Assembly: GCF_030433675.1 (NCBI RefSeq)
Contig: NZ_JAROCB010000001.1
Location: 1,141,632-1,205,631, forward strand
Direction: 5' to 3'
DNA from: Leifsonia virtsii
GTDB taxonomy: Bacteria; Actinomycetota; Actinomycetes; Actinomycetales; Microbacteriaceae
DNA: 64,000 nt
Within the stretch, counting starts at the first letter, position 1, and every line of letters starts with the position of its first letter. This document shows, piece after piece, positions 1-8,310 of this stretch. The translations under genes and the position numbers were made by a program. A model generated the notes under the pieces. That model worked only from the letters and a program-made list of their open reading frames with translations. It was not told the DNA's origin and searched no databases.

Positions 1-375
1 ACCTACACCTTCCCCGACGCGAAGAACATCGGCATGTACACCTCGTGCAAGAACCAGGGCACGGCGTGGGATGTGATCAAGTTCGCGACCAGCAAGGAGC
101 AGGACGGCAAGCTGCTCGACACGACCGGCCAGATGCCGATCCGCACCGACGTCGCCACGACCTACAAGGACTACTTCGACGCGCACCCCGCGTACAAGGA
201 GTTCGGAGCCCAGAGCGCCCACACCGTCGACGACCCCACCGGCACCAACACGATCGCGCAGATGCAGGCACTCCGTGACGCCTACACCAAGGCGGTCGTG
301 AACGGCAGCGGGTCCGTCGAGGACGCCTTCAAGGCCGCCGCCGACAAGATCGACAAGCTCCAGGCGCAGAAGTAG
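1..375 (+). CDS. Extracellular sugar-binding protein of an ABC importer (C-terminal part only)
   Basis: The reading frame is open from base 1 and ends at a TAG at 373-375, so only the last 124 codons are present; signal peptide and lipobox lie outside the window. The visible part (AWDVIKFATSKEQDGKLLD, QMPIRTDV, then a helical C-terminus with AFKAAADKID) has the character of the C-terminal lobe of family-1 solute-binding proteins that deliver oligosaccharides to MalF/MalG-type permeases. The first permease begins 2 nt downstream, which supports the role. Identification rests on C-terminal style and operon context; the sugar is not visible, though the downstream GH130-type enzymes suggest beta-linked mannosides or similar glycans. 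Confidence 0.8.
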   Translation, partial: TYTFPDAKNIGMYTSCKNQGTAWDVIKFATSKEQDGKLLDTTGQMPIRTDVATTYKDYFDAHPAYKEFGAQSAHTVDDPTGTNTIAQMQALRDAYTKAVVNGSGSVEDAFKAAADKIDKLQAQK

Positions 376-377
376 CC

Positions 378-1334
378 ATGACCACCACCTCCGCTCCCCC
401 GGCGGCGGGCACCGCGCCCGCCGCCGGGAACGGCCGGCGCCACCGCGCGCCGCTCGTGCAGCGCATCCTGGGGAAGAACCCGCTCGGCTGGCTCTTCGGC
501 GCGCCGTACATCGTGTACGTGCTCGTGATCTTCGCGTTCCCGCTGTGCTTCGCCGTGTACATGTCGTTCTTCGACTACTTCTTCGCGGCGCCCGGTGCGA
601 ACGTCGACCGGCCGTTCGTCGGCCTGGACAACTACATCCAGGCCCTCACCGATCCGGCCGTGCTGCAGTCGTTCGGCAACGTCGGCATCTTCCTCATCAT
701 CAACGTGCCGCTGACCGTCGTGCTGTCGCTGCTGCTCGCCTCCGGGCTGAACAGCATCACCCGGTTCCGCACCTTCCTGCGCACCAGCTACTACGTCCCG
801 TACGTCACCGCGAGCGTCGCGATCATCGGGGTGTGGCTGTTCCTGTTCGGGCAGAACGGCCTGGTGAACCACATCCTCGGTCCGCTCGCGCCCAGCCCGA
901 GCTGGCTGTCGAGCCCGACGCTCGCCATGCCGACCATCGCGATCTACGTCACGTGGAAGGGCCTCGGGTTCTACATCCTGCTCTACCTGGCTGCGCTGCA
1001 GAACGTGCCGACGGAGCTCTACGAGTCGGCGGCGACCGACGGTGCCGGCAAGGTGCGGCAGTTCTTCTCGGTCACGGTCCCGGGCGTCCGTCCCGCGACC
1101 GTGCTCGTGCTGCTGCTGTCCACGATCACCGGGGCCAACCTGTTCACGGAGCCGTACCTGCTGACCGGGGGCGGCGGCCCGGACGGGCACTCCACCAGCC
1201 CGGTGCTGCTCATCTACCAGCAGGGCATCCAGCAGGGCCACCCCGGCTACGCGGCTGCGATCGGCGTCATCCTCGTCATCGGGGTGCTGATCCTCGGCTG
1301 GCTCCAGAACCGGTTCGTCGGAGGAAGAGACTGA
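378..1334 (+). CDS. Sugar ABC transporter permease (MalF-like)
   Basis: A 318-residue integral membrane protein with a basic, Ala/Pro-rich cytoplasmic N-terminus (about 1-35) and six predicted hydrophobic helices. The EAA loop contacting the ATPase lies near residues 214-237 (ELYESAATDGAGKVRQFF). It pairs with the next permease to form the channel. The ATG is 2 nt after the binding-protein stop, and its TGA overlaps the next ATG (ATGA), so the two are translationally coupled. No ATP-binding gene follows, as is common in actinobacteria, where a shared MsiK-type ATPase drives several sugar importers. Confidence 0.93.
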   Translation: MTTTSAPPAAGTAPAAGNGRRHRAPLVQRILGKNPLGWLFGAPYIVYVLVIFAFPLCFAVYMSFFDYFFAAPGANVDRPFVGLDNYIQALTDPAVLQSFGNVGIFLIINVPLTVVLSLLLASGLNSITRFRTFLRTSYYVPYVTASVAIIGVWLFLFGQNGLVNHILGPLAPSPSWLSSPTLAMPTIAIYVTWKGLGFYILLYLAALQNVPTELYESAATDGAGKVRQFFSVTVPGVRPATVLVLLLSTITGANLFTEPYLLTGGGGPDGHSTSPVLLIYQQGIQQGHPGYAAAIGVILVIGVLILGWLQNRFVGGRD

Positions 1335-2254
1335 TGACGCAAACCACACCGGGGACCGGCGTGCGGCCGGCCTCTCGCCCCTCCCGTCGCCGGCGACGCG
1401 ACCTGTCGGCGCCGCGGCGCCTCACGCGCGGCCAGGCCATCGTGCAGGGCATCGTGCTCACGCTGGGCGCGATCGCGTTCCTGTTCCCCTTCTACTACAT
1501 GCTGGTGGGCTCGCTGCAGGCCGAACCCGACACGTCGGTCGCGGGAGCCTTCCCGAACCCGGCCAACCTGACGCTGCAGAACTACGGCGAGATCAACTCC
1601 CGGATCAACCTGTTCCAGGGGCTGGTCAACTCCGGGATCTTCACCGGAGGTGTGCTGCTCGGGACGGTCGTGTTCGGCGTGCTCGCCGGCTACGCGCTTG
1701 CCATCCTGCAGTGGCGTGGACGCGGCGTGACCTTCGCGCTCGCCCTGCTGGTGCAGACCATCCCGTTCCAGCTGCTGATGATCCCGCTCTACGTGCTCAT
1801 CGCGCGCAACTACGGGCTCGCCGACAACTACCTCGGGATGATCCTGCCGTTCGTGATCAACTCGGCCGCGGTTCTCATCTTCCGGCAGTACTTCCTGCAG
1901 CTGCCGCGCGAGCTGTTCGACGCGGCGCGGGTCGACGGTGCGGGCGAGTTCCGGCTGCTGTGGCGCATCGCCCTGCCGCTGGTGCGCCCGGCGCTGGTCA
2001 CCGCGCTGCTGCTGACCTTCATCGGCCCGTGGAACGAGTTCCTCTGGCCGTTCCTGATCACCAAGGAGGCGAGTCTGCAGCCGCTGGCGGTCTCGCTGGC
2101 CAACTACATCTCGACCGTCGCGGGCTCCACCTCCAACCCGTACGGCGCCATCCTCGCCGGCGCCGTCGTGCTGGCGGCGCCTGTCGTCGTGCTGTTCATC
2201 GTGTTCCAGCGCTACTTCACCTCCTCCGACCTGGGCTCGTCCGTCAAGGGCTGA
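1334..2254 (+). CDS. Sugar ABC transporter permease (MalG-like)
   Basis: A 306-residue partner permease. The N-terminal 35 residues are rich in Arg and Pro; six membrane spans follow. The EAA motif sits near residues 193-215 (ELFDAARVDGAGEFRLLW), and the segment after it (FIGPWNEFLWPF) is typical of MalG-type carbohydrate permeases. I chose the ATG at 1334 because it overlaps the stop of the upstream permease by one base and lies inside the TGATG junction; the longer open frame upstream is a shadow of the first permease. It acts in the cytoplasmic membrane with its partner and the binding protein. Confidence 0.93.
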   Translation: MTQTTPGTGVRPASRPSRRRRRDLSAPRRLTRGQAIVQGIVLTLGAIAFLFPFYYMLVGSLQAEPDTSVAGAFPNPANLTLQNYGEINSRINLFQGLVNSGIFTGGVLLGTVVFGVLAGYALAILQWRGRGVTFALALLVQTIPFQLLMIPLYVLIARNYGLADNYLGMILPFVINSAAVLIFRQYFLQLPRELFDAARVDGAGEFRLLWRIALPLVRPALVTALLLTFIGPWNEFLWPFLITKEASLQPLAVSLANYISTVAGSTSNPYGAILAGAVVLAAPVVVLFIVFQRYFTSSDLGSSVKG

Positions 2255-2271
2255 GTCCGAGATAAGGAACC

Positions 2272-3300
2272 ATGGACGACCTCCTCACCCCAGGTCTCGC
2301 TGACCACGGCGCCCTGCTCGCGTCGTACCGCGAGGCCCTCGCCCACACGAACGCCCTGACCGACCGCATCTCCACGGACCAGTTCTCGGCCTTCTACCCC
2401 GAGCGCCCCGAGTGGGCGATCGGCCCGTTCGCCAGGAACGACGCGCTCACCTTCCGCCTCGACGGCCAGTGGAACGACCCGACCGGGATCGGCTGGACCA
2501 GCGACTCCATCTTCAACCCCACGCTGATCGAGCGCGGCGACGAGCTGCACCTGTTCTACCGCGCCTCCCCGCGCAAGGAGTCGACGGCGAGCCGGATCGG
2601 GCACGCCGTCCGCCGCGACGGCGCGTGGCACGACTCCCCCGCCAACCCGATCGTGTACCCGACGTTCGAGAACGAGACGCTCGGCTGCGAGGACCCGAAG
2701 GTCTACGCGCTCGACGACGGCTACGTGCTGTTCTACAACGGCATCTGGCGGCGGGAGGACGGCTCGGTGGCCGTCGACATCCTGCACGCCGTCTCCGACG
2801 ACCTGGAGCACTGGGACAAGCGCGGCCTGGTCGTGCCGTACGAGGTCTCGGAGTACTGGGCGAAGGGCGCCGTCCTCCCGCGCGACGAGCGCGGCCGAGC
2901 TGCGCGGGTGGGCGACGACTACCTCATGTTCCTCTCGGAGGGCTGCGGCGGCCGGCCGACCGTCGGGCGCTCCCGGAACGGACTCGACTGGAGCTTCGAG
3001 GTGCAGCCGTACCTCGACCTCGGCCCGCTGGGCGGCTCGCTGTTCGAGGTCGCCTGCGCCGCGGTCACGGGCGACCACCTCGTGCTCGACTTCTTCTACG
3101 CGGACGCCGACGGCGACTTCGCGGCCGCCCAGGCCCTGTACCGGCTCGACGAGCCGTTCACCCAGCTGGCGCTGAACCGCGGCGGGTCGCTCTCCTGGGG
3201 CGGCCTCCAGAAGCTCGGGGGCCGCTGGTCGTTCGCCCAGGGCTGGGACGCCCCGGCCGGTACCCGTGAACTGTACTTCTACCAGGAGGTGGACGCATGA
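2272..3300 (+). CDS. Glycoside hydrolase/phosphorylase-like five-bladed propeller enzyme
   Basis: A 342-residue cytoplasmic protein with no signal peptide. It has the repeated short beta-blade motifs of the GH43/GH130-type five-bladed propeller, including an acidic CEDPKVY element near residues 137-143 and aromatic strands such as LHLFYRA. Its start is fixed by an AAGGA ribosome site 6 nt before the ATG at 2272. The gene sits 17 nt after the second permease and its last codons overlap the next gene (ATGA). Context says it processes the imported glycan inside the cell. It is clearly different in sequence from the following GH130 protein, so the two are not a recent duplication. Hydrolase versus phosphorylase cannot be told from sequence alone. 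Confidence 0.75.
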   Translation: MDDLLTPGLADHGALLASYREALAHTNALTDRISTDQFSAFYPERPEWAIGPFARNDALTFRLDGQWNDPTGIGWTSDSIFNPTLIERGDELHLFYRASPRKESTASRIGHAVRRDGAWHDSPANPIVYPTFENETLGCEDPKVYALDDGYVLFYNGIWRREDGSVAVDILHAVSDDLEHWDKRGLVVPYEVSEYWAKGAVLPRDERGRAARVGDDYLMFLSEGCGGRPTVGRSRNGLDWSFEVQPYLDLGPLGGSLFEVACAAVTGDHLVLDFFYADADGDFAAAQALYRLDEPFTQLALNRGGSLSWGGLQKLGGRWSFAQGWDAPAGTRELYFYQEVDA

Positions 3301-4355
3301 CCCCGTTCCCGTATCGGCTGACGCGCGCCGGTGTCGTGATGACCCCGGTCGCCGGCGACCCGCTGGAGGCGGAGGGCGTGCTGAACCCGGCGTCCGGCCG
3401 TGGCCCCGACGGCGAGCTCTACCTGCTGCCGCGGCTGGTCGCCGAGGGCAACGTCTCCCGGGTCGGCCTCGCGCGGGTCGTGGTGGAGGACGGCGTGCCG
3501 GTCGCCGTGGAGCGGCAGGGGGTCGTGCTCGAGCCCGACCGGCCGTTCGAGCGCGGCCGTGACAACGCGGGCGTCGAGGATCCGCGCATCACCTTCATCC
3601 CGGCGCTCGGCCTGCACGTGATGACCTACGTCGCCTACGGGCCACTGGGCCCGCACACTGCCGTCGCCGTCTCCGACGACCTGCGCGCCTGGCGCCGCCT
3701 CGGTCCGGTCTCGTTCGAGTACGACGACGAGCTCGGCATCGACCTGGCCCTGTTCCACAACAAGGACACGGTGTTCTTCCCCGAGCCGGTGACCGCGCCC
3801 GACGGCACGCCGAGCTTCGCGGTGCTGCACCGCCCGGTGTGGGACCTCGGCGGCATCCGTCCGGGCGAGGGAGAGCACCCGCCCGCGGGCGAGACGCGCC
3901 CGAGCATCTGGATCGCGTTCATCCCGGTGGAGGCGGTCGAGCGCGACCTCGCGGAGCTCGCCCGCTGGCGCCAGAACCGGTTCCTCGCCGGTCCCGAGTT
4001 CCCGTTCGAGGAGCTGAAGATCGGCGCGGGACCGGCTCCTCGCCGCGTCCCCGAGGGCTGGCTGCTGCTCCACCACGGCGTCACCGGACGGCTCGAGCCC
4101 GGCGTCGACCAGCAGAAGAACGTCAACTACGCGGCCGGCGCGATGATCCTCGACGCGGACGAACCGTGGCGCGTGATCGACCGGACCACCGAGCCGCTGC
4201 TGTCGGCGGAGACGGCGGACGAACGCAGCGGGATCGTGCCGAACGTGGTCTTCCCGACCGCGATCGAGACGGTCGACGGGCGCGACTGGGTCTTCTACGG
4301 GATGGCCGACTCCAAGATCGGTGTGGCGTCGCTGGAGCGTGACGTGTCGAAATAG
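3297..4355 (+). CDS. GH130-family beta-mannoside phosphorylase-like protein
   Basis: A 352-residue protein with GH130 signatures in order: an acidic EDPR motif (residues 94-97), HNKD (154-157) followed by FPEP (161-164), a LLHHG phosphate/sugar-loop element near residue 258, and NVVFPT near 318. Family members phosphorolyse or hydrolyse beta-1,2- or beta-1,4-mannosides. It overlaps the preceding propeller gene by 4 nt and closes the import operon, so it probably degrades the imported oligosaccharide to a sugar phosphate. The linkage specificity is not readable from the sequence. A short inverted pair (AGGGGCG at 4354, CGCCCCT at 4385) follows the stop and may be a weak terminator. Confidence 0.85.
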   Translation: MTPFPYRLTRAGVVMTPVAGDPLEAEGVLNPASGRGPDGELYLLPRLVAEGNVSRVGLARVVVEDGVPVAVERQGVVLEPDRPFERGRDNAGVEDPRITFIPALGLHVMTYVAYGPLGPHTAVAVSDDLRAWRRLGPVSFEYDDELGIDLALFHNKDTVFFPEPVTAPDGTPSFAVLHRPVWDLGGIRPGEGEHPPAGETRPSIWIAFIPVEAVERDLAELARWRQNRFLAGPEFPFEELKIGAGPAPRRVPEGWLLLHHGVTGRLEPGVDQQKNVNYAAGAMILDADEPWRVIDRTTEPLLSAETADERSGIVPNVVFPTAIETVDGRDWVFYGMADSKIGVASLERDVSK

Positions 4356-4427
4356 GGGCGGCCCGTTCGTATAGACGGTGAGAGCGCCCCTTCCCATCGA
4401 CCCGGGCGCTCGGGAAGGATCACCATC

Positions 4428-4769
4428 ATGACCCAGTACCTCCTCAGCGTCATCGAGCCCGACGGACCCGTCCCCGAGCCGGAGGTGATGGCGCGGATCG
4501 ACCGTGACGTCACCGCCGTGGACTCCGACATGCGCACCTCCGGCGTGTGGGTGTTCTCGAACGGGCTGCTGCCGCCGTCGTCCGCGACCGTCCTGCGCCC
4601 GGGCGACGGCGAGGTGCTCGTCACCGACGGCCCGTTCGCCGAAGGCAAGGAGCACCTCGGCGGGTTCTCGATCGTCGACGTGCCCGACCTAGATGCGGCG
4701 CTCGAGTGGGGCCGCCGCCTCGCCCTGGCGACCACCCTCCCCATCGAAGTGCGGCCCTTCCGCGGCTGA
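4428..4769 (+). CDS. YCII/DGPF-domain protein
   Basis: A 113-residue small alpha/beta protein of the DGPF/YCII-related family: the motif VTDGPFAEGKEHLGGF (about residues 66-81) is the family hallmark, and it ends with the usual LPIEVRPF strand. Members are ferredoxin-fold proteins encoded next to ECF sigma factors; the biochemical role is unknown. The start is preceded by a GGAAGGATCACC ribosome site. The sigma factor begins 6 nt downstream, so they form a two-gene unit, which matches the well known ECF/DGPF pairing. Confidence 0.9.
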   Translation: MTQYLLSVIEPDGPVPEPEVMARIDRDVTAVDSDMRTSGVWVFSNGLLPPSSATVLRPGDGEVLVTDGPFAEGKEHLGGFSIVDVPDLDAALEWGRRLALATTLPIEVRPFRG

Positions 4770-4775
4770 ACCCCG

Positions 4776-5999
4776 ATGGACGACGATGCCCGCATCGCGC
4801 GGATCTTCCGCGCGGACTACGGTCGCGCCGTCTCCGTGCTGTACCGCGTCCTCGGCGATCTCGACCGCGCCGAGGACGCGGTGCAGGAGGCGTTCGCGGT
4901 CGCGGTCGAGCGCTGGCCGCGCGACGGCGTCCCGCCCGCGCCCGCCGGCTGGATCATCACCACCGCCCGGCGGCGCGCGATCGACCGGCTGCGCCGGGAG
5001 GGGGTCGGGCGGTCACGGGAGGCCGAGGCCGTACAGCTCGCCGCACTGAGCGAACCGACCGTAGCGTCGGACGACATCCCCGACGACCGGCTGCAGCTGA
5101 TCTTCACCTGCTGCCACCCGGCCCTGTCGCCCGAGGCGCGCGTCGCCCTCACCCTCCGGCTGCTCGGAGGACTCACCACGGCGGAGATCGCGCGTGCGTT
5201 CCTCGTGCCGGAGCCGACCATGGCACAGCGCCTGTCGCGGGCGAAGGCGAAGATCCGGGATGCCCGCATCCCGTACCGCGTCCCATCGTCCGCCGACCTG
5301 GCGCGGCGGCTGCGGTCGGTGCTGTCGGTGCTGTACCTCATCTTCAGCGAGGGCTACGCGGCGAGCGCCGGCGACCGGCTGGTGCGCGAGGAGCTGTGCG
5401 ACGAGGCGGTCCGGCTCGCGCGCGTTCTGCGGTCGCTGCTGCCGCACGAGGAGGAGGTGCGGGGCTTGCTCGCCCTGCTGCTGCTCGTGGATGCGCGGCG
5501 CGCGGCCCGGGTCGACGCAGCCGGCCTGATGGTCCCGCTGCCGGAGCAGGACCACTCGCTCTGGGACGCCGCGCTGATCGCGGAGGGGCACGACATCGTG
5601 CGGGAGTGCCTGCGGCGCGGCCGCCCGGGGCCGTACCAGTTGCAGGCGGCCATCCAGGCGGTGCACGACGACGCGCCCTCGGCCGACGCGACCGACTGGC
5701 GGCAGATCGTGCTGCTGTACGACCAGCTGCTGCGCGTCGCCCCCACGCCGGTCGTCGCCCTGAATCGCGCGGTGGCGGTCGCCGAGGTGGAGGGTCCGGT
5801 CGTCGCCCTGGACGCGGTCGAGCCGCTGCGCGAACAGCTCGCGAGCTTCTACCTGCTGCACGGCATCCGCGCCGGACTGCTCGCCCGCGCCGGTCGCCTC
5901 GAGGAGGCGGCCGACGAGTACGAGACCGCTGCCGCTCTCTGCACCGGCGAGGCGGAGCGCACCTTTTTGCTGGGTCGCCGCGCGGCGCTCACCGGCTGA
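4776..5999 (+). CDS. ECF RNA polymerase sigma factor with C-terminal TPR-like extension (ECF42 type)
   Basis: A 407-residue sigma-70 family protein. Region 2 covers about residues 5-75 (LGDLDRAEDAVQEAFAVA); region 4 about 115-170 (LGGLTTAEIARAFLVPEPTMAQRL). Between them lies the PDDRLQLIFTCCHPAL motif typical of the ECF42 group. The last 200 residues (DUF6596-type, TPR-like helices) replace a separate anti-sigma factor in this group. No anti-sigma gene is adjacent; the DGPF gene immediately upstream is the usual partner. It would direct RNA polymerase to a small regulon, probably including its own operon, but the trigger is unknown. Confidence 0.92.
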   Translation: MDDDARIARIFRADYGRAVSVLYRVLGDLDRAEDAVQEAFAVAVERWPRDGVPPAPAGWIITTARRRAIDRLRREGVGRSREAEAVQLAALSEPTVASDDIPDDRLQLIFTCCHPALSPEARVALTLRLLGGLTTAEIARAFLVPEPTMAQRLSRAKAKIRDARIPYRVPSSADLARRLRSVLSVLYLIFSEGYAASAGDRLVREELCDEAVRLARVLRSLLPHEEEVRGLLALLLLVDARRAARVDAAGLMVPLPEQDHSLWDAALIAEGHDIVRECLRRGRPGPYQLQAAIQAVHDDAPSADATDWRQIVLLYDQLLRVAPTPVVALNRAVAVAEVEGPVVALDAVEPLREQLASFYLLHGIRAGLLARAGRLEEAADEYETAAALCTGEAERTFLLGRRAALTG

Positions 6000-6045
6000 G
6001 CCTGCGCCCCTTCCCCCGGTGTCCGGACAGGCGCAGAGTGGGGTC

Positions 6046-6888
6046 ATGGACATCGCCTTCCTCGGACTCGGCCGCATGGGCCGCGAACTCGTGCCGCATC
6101 TGATCGACGCCGGCCATCGCGTGACCGCCTGGAACCGCTCCCCGGGTCCCACGGAGACCATCGGCCGGCGCGGTGCCCGCATCGCCTCGTCCGCGGCCGA
6201 GGCCGTGGAGGGGGCCGAGGTCGTCGTCACCGTCCTGTTCGGCCCGGACGCCGTCCGCGAGACCGTGCTCGAACCGTCGCTGCCGATCCCCTCCGGCGCA
6301 CTGTGGATCGATGTGACCACCGTCGCCCCGGCCGACGCCACCGACTTCGCGGGGTGGGCCGAGCGGGCGGGGGTGCGCTACGTCCACTCGCCCGTCGTCG
6401 GGTCGCTCGCGCCCGCTCGGGCCGGCGGCCTGGCCGTGCTCATCGGCGGCGAGCACGACGCCGCCCGCGAGGCCCGCTCGGTGGTCAGCCTGTGGGCCGA
6501 CCCGGATAAGATCCGCACCTTCGACGCACCGGAGAAGGCCGCGTCGGCGAAGCTCGTCGCGAACCTCGCGCTCGCCATCTCGATGGAGGCGCTGAGCGAG
6601 ACGCTGCGGCTGGGTGCCGCGGGCGGCCTGTCCACCGACGAGGTGCTGTCGCTGCTGCCGCTCACCACCATCGCCCCGATCGCCTCGATGAAGGGCCCGG
6701 TGGTGGCCTCGGGCGACTTCGTGGACACGCAGTTCTCGGCCGCCCTTCTCGCCAAGGACCTGCGCCTCATGCTGGCGACGGCCGAAACCCCGCTACCCGC
6801 CGCCGCCCTCGTGGCCGCAGAACTGCAGCGCGCCGTCGACGCCGGCCACGGCGAGGAGGACTTCTCGGTGATCGCGCGGGACCGCTGA
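6046..6888 (+). CDS. NAD(P)-dependent beta-hydroxyacid dehydrogenase (HIBADH/6PGDH family)
   Basis: A 280-residue enzyme. The Rossmann motif GLGRMGRE lies at residues 6-13, followed by an alpha/beta NAD(P) domain; the all-helical C-terminal domain carries a conserved KLVANLALA segment with the catalytic-type lysine near residue 165. Relatives oxidise 3-hydroxyisobutyrate, tartronate semialdehyde or reduce imines; the exact substrate is not visible. The ATG at 6046 was preferred over a GTG nine codons upstream because the Rossmann strand must begin within a few residues of the start (MDIAFLGLG). It stands alone; the palindrome at 6918-6971 follows its stop. Confidence 0.85.
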   Translation: MDIAFLGLGRMGRELVPHLIDAGHRVTAWNRSPGPTETIGRRGARIASSAAEAVEGAEVVVTVLFGPDAVRETVLEPSLPIPSGALWIDVTTVAPADATDFAGWAERAGVRYVHSPVVGSLAPARAGGLAVLIGGEHDAAREARSVVSLWADPDKIRTFDAPEKAASAKLVANLALAISMEALSETLRLGAAGGLSTDEVLSLLPLTTIAPIASMKGPVVASGDFVDTQFSAALLAKDLRLMLATAETPLPAAALVAAELQRAVDAGHGEEDFSVIARDR

Positions 6889-6917
6889 CGGCTCGTTCAG
6901 GGGGCAACGCTTCATCG

Positions 6918-6971
6918 ATGGGCCGCAACACGCCGTGAACGACAGACGGTTCGCGGCGTGTTGCGCCCCAT
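6918..6971. repeat. Dispersed inverted repeat, ACACGCCGTGAACG type (copy 1)
   Basis: Two 18-nt arms (6918-6935 and 6954-6971) are complementary except for one base and enclose an 18-nt loop. The left arm plus loop start reads GCAACACGCCGTGAACG. A second element with the same arm design lies at 52805-52853. It follows the stop of the dehydrogenase gene by 30 nt and could form a stable RNA hairpin, but there is no clean T-run, so termination is only one possibility; a REP-like role is another. Confidence 0.75.
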
Positions 6972-7086
6972 GGATACGCGAAGAGCCGAGCCAGGCACAC
7001 GCGAGCGAGAACTGACCACGGACAAGCGAAAGACGCCCGCACCTGTCGGCTGAGCGCCGTCCTCCGCTCACGGCAGAATCCTCTGT

Positions 7087-7888
7087 ATGAACGGTGAACT
7101 CGCTGCCCTGATCGCACAGTGCCTGCACGGAAACGAATGGCTCGCGTCCGGGACAGGTCCCGCGCCGACACTCGACACGTCCAACTCCACCTTTCAGTAC
7201 GTCAGCCGGCTGCATTCCACGTGCCCGCAACGGCGCTTCCTCGGGCGGAAAACGTGGGAGGCCGACGGCGTCGCGCCGTGGCTCGAGTTCCTGCGCGACT
7301 CGGGCACCCGTCGGCTGTCGCTCGTCGTCGCCGGCTCCTCCGATTCCGGGCTTCCGGATCACCTCGCGGTGTCGTTCGCGGGCGGCGGCCGGTGGGCGCT
7401 CGCGAGCGATGGCCCGCTCCCGCGTCTGTGGCGGTCGAGGTGGGCGGTTCAGGACCGGGACAGGCCGGACCGGCGAATCTGGACGGTTGAGCAGGCGGGC
7501 ACCCCGGTGGCGGATCCGTGGCCCGCACGGGATGTGGAGGGCTCGGCGCGCGAAGACCTGAGACGGGCTCTGGAGGGGATCCGCGAGTACGCCGACCGCG
7601 CGGGCCTGGACGAGTGGGCCCGGTGGTTCGCCGAGGCCCTCCGCCTCCTCGACTCCCCGGATCCGGTCATCCCCTACAACCCGGACCTCGCGCCGGCCTC
7701 GCTGCCCCCTGGCGGCGCGACAGCTGCTGGCCGGGACGGTCAAGGCCTGGGTGTTCTGCGGGATGGGATCGTGGAACGACATCGCGCTCGCCGACGACGC
7801 CCTGGCGCAGGAGTACGAACGGCGGACTGCCGATCTCTACTCCGCCGTCCTCGCTGCCGTGGTCGCGGTGACCGACGGCGTGGCCTGA
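7087..7888 (+). pseudogene. Hypothetical protein gene interrupted by a +1 frameshift
   Basis: Reading from the ATG at 7087 gives a plausible coding frame (MNGELAALIAQCLHG...) up to about 7705. The frame then degenerates into Arg-rich text, while the +1 frame continues sensibly (LLAGTVKAWVFCGMGSWND... ending TDGVA) to a TGA at 7886-7888. The switch falls at a run of five C (7705-7709); removing one C would restore a single 266-codon gene. The last segment resembles the helical C-terminus of small cytosolic proteins with AWVFGGMGSWND-like motifs. No function is recognised. It may be a genuine pseudogene, a phase-variable homopolymer, or a sequencing error in the C-run. Confidence 0.7.
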
Positions 7889-7896
7889 GAGGATCG

Positions 7897-8220
7897 TCAG
7901 GGCGCTTCTGGCGACTGCTGGTCCGGTTCCGGCCGCAGCTCCGAGGCCGGCACCCGCGTCGCCTGCCGGACCCACCACGCGCCAGGCCCGGCGGCGACCG
8001 CGCCGAAGACCAGGACGCCCAGGCCACCGAAGACGTTGCCCGCGATCAGACCGAGCACGCCGAGTGCCGCCGCAGCTGAGCCCCCCACCAGGAGGACGAT
8101 CCAGTTGTGCTGGTTCGTCTGGGTGGCTCGAACGATCAACGGCGCTCGTTCGGTCGGACTGGCAGGACTCTCCCCCGGCACCATGGGGAGATCATCGCAC
8201 GCGGAGTGGTTCGAGCGCAT
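7897..8220 (-). CDS. Small membrane protein with two transmembrane segments
   Basis: A protein of up to 107 residues: a polar N-terminus (about 1-38), two adjacent hydrophobic segments (WIVLLVGGSAAAALGVLGL and the following VFGGLGVLVFGAV, about 40-78), then a charged C-terminal tail. A second possible start (ATG at 8184) would shorten it by 12 residues; neither has a convincing ribosome site. It converges with the frameshifted gene (8 nt between stops). No family recognised. Confidence 0.55.
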   Translation of the reverse strand: MRSNHSACDDLPMVPGESPASPTERAPLIVRATQTNQHNWIVLLVGGSAAAALGVLGLIAGNVFGGLGVLVFGAVAAGPGAWWVRQATRVPASELRPEPDQQSPEAP

Positions 8221-8270
8221 GCCGCCCGGGCATCCAAGCCGCGCGGAGAAGACCCCGGATAAGCGAAAGA

Positions 8271-8298
8271 CCCCCGCCGCTGTCTCCAGCTGCAGGGG
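8271..8298 (-). terminator. Rho-independent terminator of tRNA-Lys
   Basis: Read on the minus strand, the stem is CCCCTGC (8298-8292) pairing with GCGGGGG (8277-8271, one G-U pair), followed by TCTTTCGCTT. It lies 13 nt downstream of the tRNA 3' end. Confidence 0.65.
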
Positions 8299-8310
8299 CC
8301 TTTCCGGTGG

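Noticed and set aside
4354-4391. Inverted AGGGGCG/CGCCCCT pair as a firm terminator after the GH130 gene
   Set aside because: Arms of seven bases with a 24-nt loop are too weak to annotate as a separate feature; mentioned only with the gene.
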